From the NCBI GenBank assembly GCA_028224375.1, contig JAOIVW010000006.1, positions 1 to 64,000 on the forward strand: 64,000 nucleotides of DNA, written 5' to 3'. Below, one piece after another: positions 62,916 to 64,000 of the stretch. The notes under the pieces are model-generated. The model did not search any database and was not told where the DNA came from. It was given only the letters and a program-made list of their open reading frames with translations. Source of the stretch: Hellea sp. Its GTDB lineage: Bacteria > Pseudomonadota > Alphaproteobacteria > Caulobacterales > Maricaulaceae. How positions within the stretch are numbered: the stretch's first letter is position 1; every line of letters begins with the position of its first letter. Position numbers and translations under genes: made by a program.

Positions 62916-64000
62916 TTATTTTACCTTATGGGCGATGATTTCAATGTGGCTGCGCTTGCCAGTTTGCTCTTTAACATAGCGCTTTATCTTAGACATGAGC
63001 CGTTCTTCAACAAGATCTTCATCGCGGCGTGAATTGTTTGACATCGCCTCATAAACCTCTTCAGCTTTGTCAGCAACGCCGTCGATTAAGTCTTCGATGA
63101 AGCTGCCGTCGAGACCTTCGGCGAAACCGGAAATACGGGGCTCTGGCCCGCTGACGATATGACCTTTATTGTTAAAAACCAGGCTGACACTAACATGTCC
63201 TGCATAGGCCATTTTCTTACGCAGGCGCAGACCTTCGTCGCGGTCGCTAACAATGGCGTTGCCGTCCTGATGCAGACGGCCTGAGGGTACGATATCAATA
63301 ACTTCAACACCGCGTTCTGACAGGCTGAACATCTCGCCATTGCGCGGGGCGACAGCGTGTTTCGGGCCGAGCGTTCTGGCTAGTTTCGCATGTTCCAAAA
63401 GGTGACGTCTTTCGCCGTGGACAGGGATAGCAATATGAGGCCGCGCCCATTCATACATTTGCTCAAGCTCACCGCGGCAAGGGTGACCTGAGACGTGGAT
63501 GGGCCGCATCTTTTCAGTAATGATTTCGACGCCGTCATCCGCCAATGCATTTTGCAGCGCGAAGATACCCTTCTCATTCCCCGGAATAATTTTGGACGAG
63601 AAGATAACAACATCGCCCTTATGGAAGCGCACATTACGGTGTTCGCCTGCCGCAATGCGAGAGAGCGCCGCGCGGGGTTCGCCTTGAGAGCCTGTGCAGA
63701 GATAAAGCACATGCGCAGCTGGCATAGAGCGCGCATCATCCTCATCAATCATATGACCAACATCTTTTAGCAATCCGATGGATTTCGCCGCCGCTGTCAT
63801 GCGTTTCATCGAACGCCCAACAAGACAGACGGAGCGGTCATTAGCTTTGGCCGCCATCATCACGGATTCGAGCCGCGCGACGTTAGAGGCGAATGACGCC
63901 ACAGCCACGCCCTTCCCTGCATATTCGCCGACCAGTTTTATAAGCTCGTCACGCACACCGTCTTCACTGCCCGCATAGCCGGGGGAGAACACATTGGTAC
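62916..64000 (-). CDS. rnj: Ribonuclease J, C-terminal part (5' end outside window)
   Basis: About 361 codons are in the window; the frame runs off the end, and TNVFSPGYAGSE matches the region after the first metal motifs, so the GTG at 63992 is internal. Visible parts: beta-CASP domain (ASFASNVARLESVMMAAK, CTGSQGEPRAALSRIA), the metal-ligand His in HVSGHPCRGEL and IPVHGERRHLLEHA, and the C-terminal domain. It combines endonuclease and 5'-3' exonuclease action in mRNA and rRNA turnover. Confidence 0.93.
   Translation of the reverse strand, partial: TNVFSPGYAGSEDGVRDELIKLVGEYAGKGVAVASFASNVARLESVMMAAKANDRSVCLVGRSMKRMTAAAKSIGLLKDVGHMIDEDDARSMPAAHVLYLCTGSQGEPRAALSRIAAGEHRNVRFHKGDVVIFSSKIIPGNEKGIFALQNALADDGVEIITEKMRPIHVSGHPCRGELEQMYEWARPHIAIPVHGERRHLLEHAKLARTLGPKHAVAPRNGEMFSLSERGVEVIDIVPSGRLHQDGNAIVSDRDEGLRLRKKMAYAGHVSVSLVFNNKGHIVSGPEPRISGFAEGLDGSFIEDLIDGVADKAEEVYEAMSNNSRRDEDLVEERLMSKIKRYVKEQTGKRSHIEIIAHKVK

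Noticed and set aside
1-64000. CRISPR arrays, tRNA or rRNA genes, prophage
   Set aside because: No regular spacer-repeat pattern, no tRNA T-arm or CCA-ended cloverleaf and no rRNA sequence noticed. This is by eye; tRNAscan-SE and a CRISPR finder would be decisive.

Overview
The window is about 64 kb of chromosome from an alphaproteobacterium of roughly 50% G+C. A relative of the Caulobacterales/Maricaulales (Hyphomonadaceae-like) is my best inference. Supporting signs are LpxI for lipid A, Coq4, a short ProRS without an editing insertion, the orders lexA/comEC/gltX/gltA and rnj-mce-DUF1467-proS-lolE-lolD-dnaE, and LexA boxes of the direct-repeat type GTTC-N7-GTTC. No rRNA, tRNA, CRISPR array, prophage or transposase gene was seen.

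Layout. 1-12 kb: the end of an M1 peptidase and its DUF6702 partner, two glutathione S-transferases, pckA, a HAD hydrolase, coq4, a beta carbonic anhydrase behind a cytochrome c/sugar dehydrogenase fusion, a CIA30 protein, a fatty acid desaturase and an M28 peptidase. 12-18 kb: two large exported hydrolases, a beta-propeller/amidohydrolase and an S9 peptidase. 18-21 kb: a tpiA 3'-end remnant, a Sel1/prolyl-4-hydroxylase-like gene and intact tpiA. 21-27 kb: a PpiD-like foldase followed by trpE, trpG, trpD and trpC. 27-34 kb: a Tyr/Gln-rich barrel lipoprotein, lexA with its own SOS promoter, comEC, gltX and gltA. 34-49 kb, all on the minus strand: the envelope and translation cluster rpsB-tsf-pyrH-frr-uppS-cdsA-dxr-rseP-bamA-skp-lpxD-fabZ-lpxA-lpxI-lpxB. 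49-51.7 kb: a GST, a YHYH protein and a GIY-YIG gene between 30-bp inverted repeats. 51.7-64 kb: dnaE, a newly noticed 30-codon gene, an accessory block (APC permease, HIRAN/BRCT protein, lolD remnant, acetyltransferase, ParDE), then lolD, lolE, proS, DUF1467, mce and rnj.

Four observations stand out. (1) A 30-aa, one-helix membrane peptide with a strong ribosome binding site lies just upstream of dnaE. Its promoter (TTGACA-N17-TAGAAC) has a -10 overlapping a perfect LexA box, the same architecture as the lexA promoter in this window. It resembles the SOS-induced division inhibitor SidA of Caulobacter in size, topology and control. (2) Ribosomal protein S2 carries an Ala/Pro/Glu linker and a complete C-terminal DUF2853-like domain. 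(3) Two housekeeping genes, tpiA and lolD, each have accessory genes directly at their 3' end and, beyond these, a diverged same-strand copy of their own 3' end. This is the scar expected when DNA integrates at a gene's 3' end and restores the reading frame. (4) A GIY-YIG gene sits symmetrically between 30-bp inverted repeats that are themselves palindromic, like a minimal mobile unit.

Starts were moved from the longest open frame wherever a Shine-Dalgarno sequence, signal peptide or neighbour overlap argued for it. All identities were counted by hand and no database was searched.
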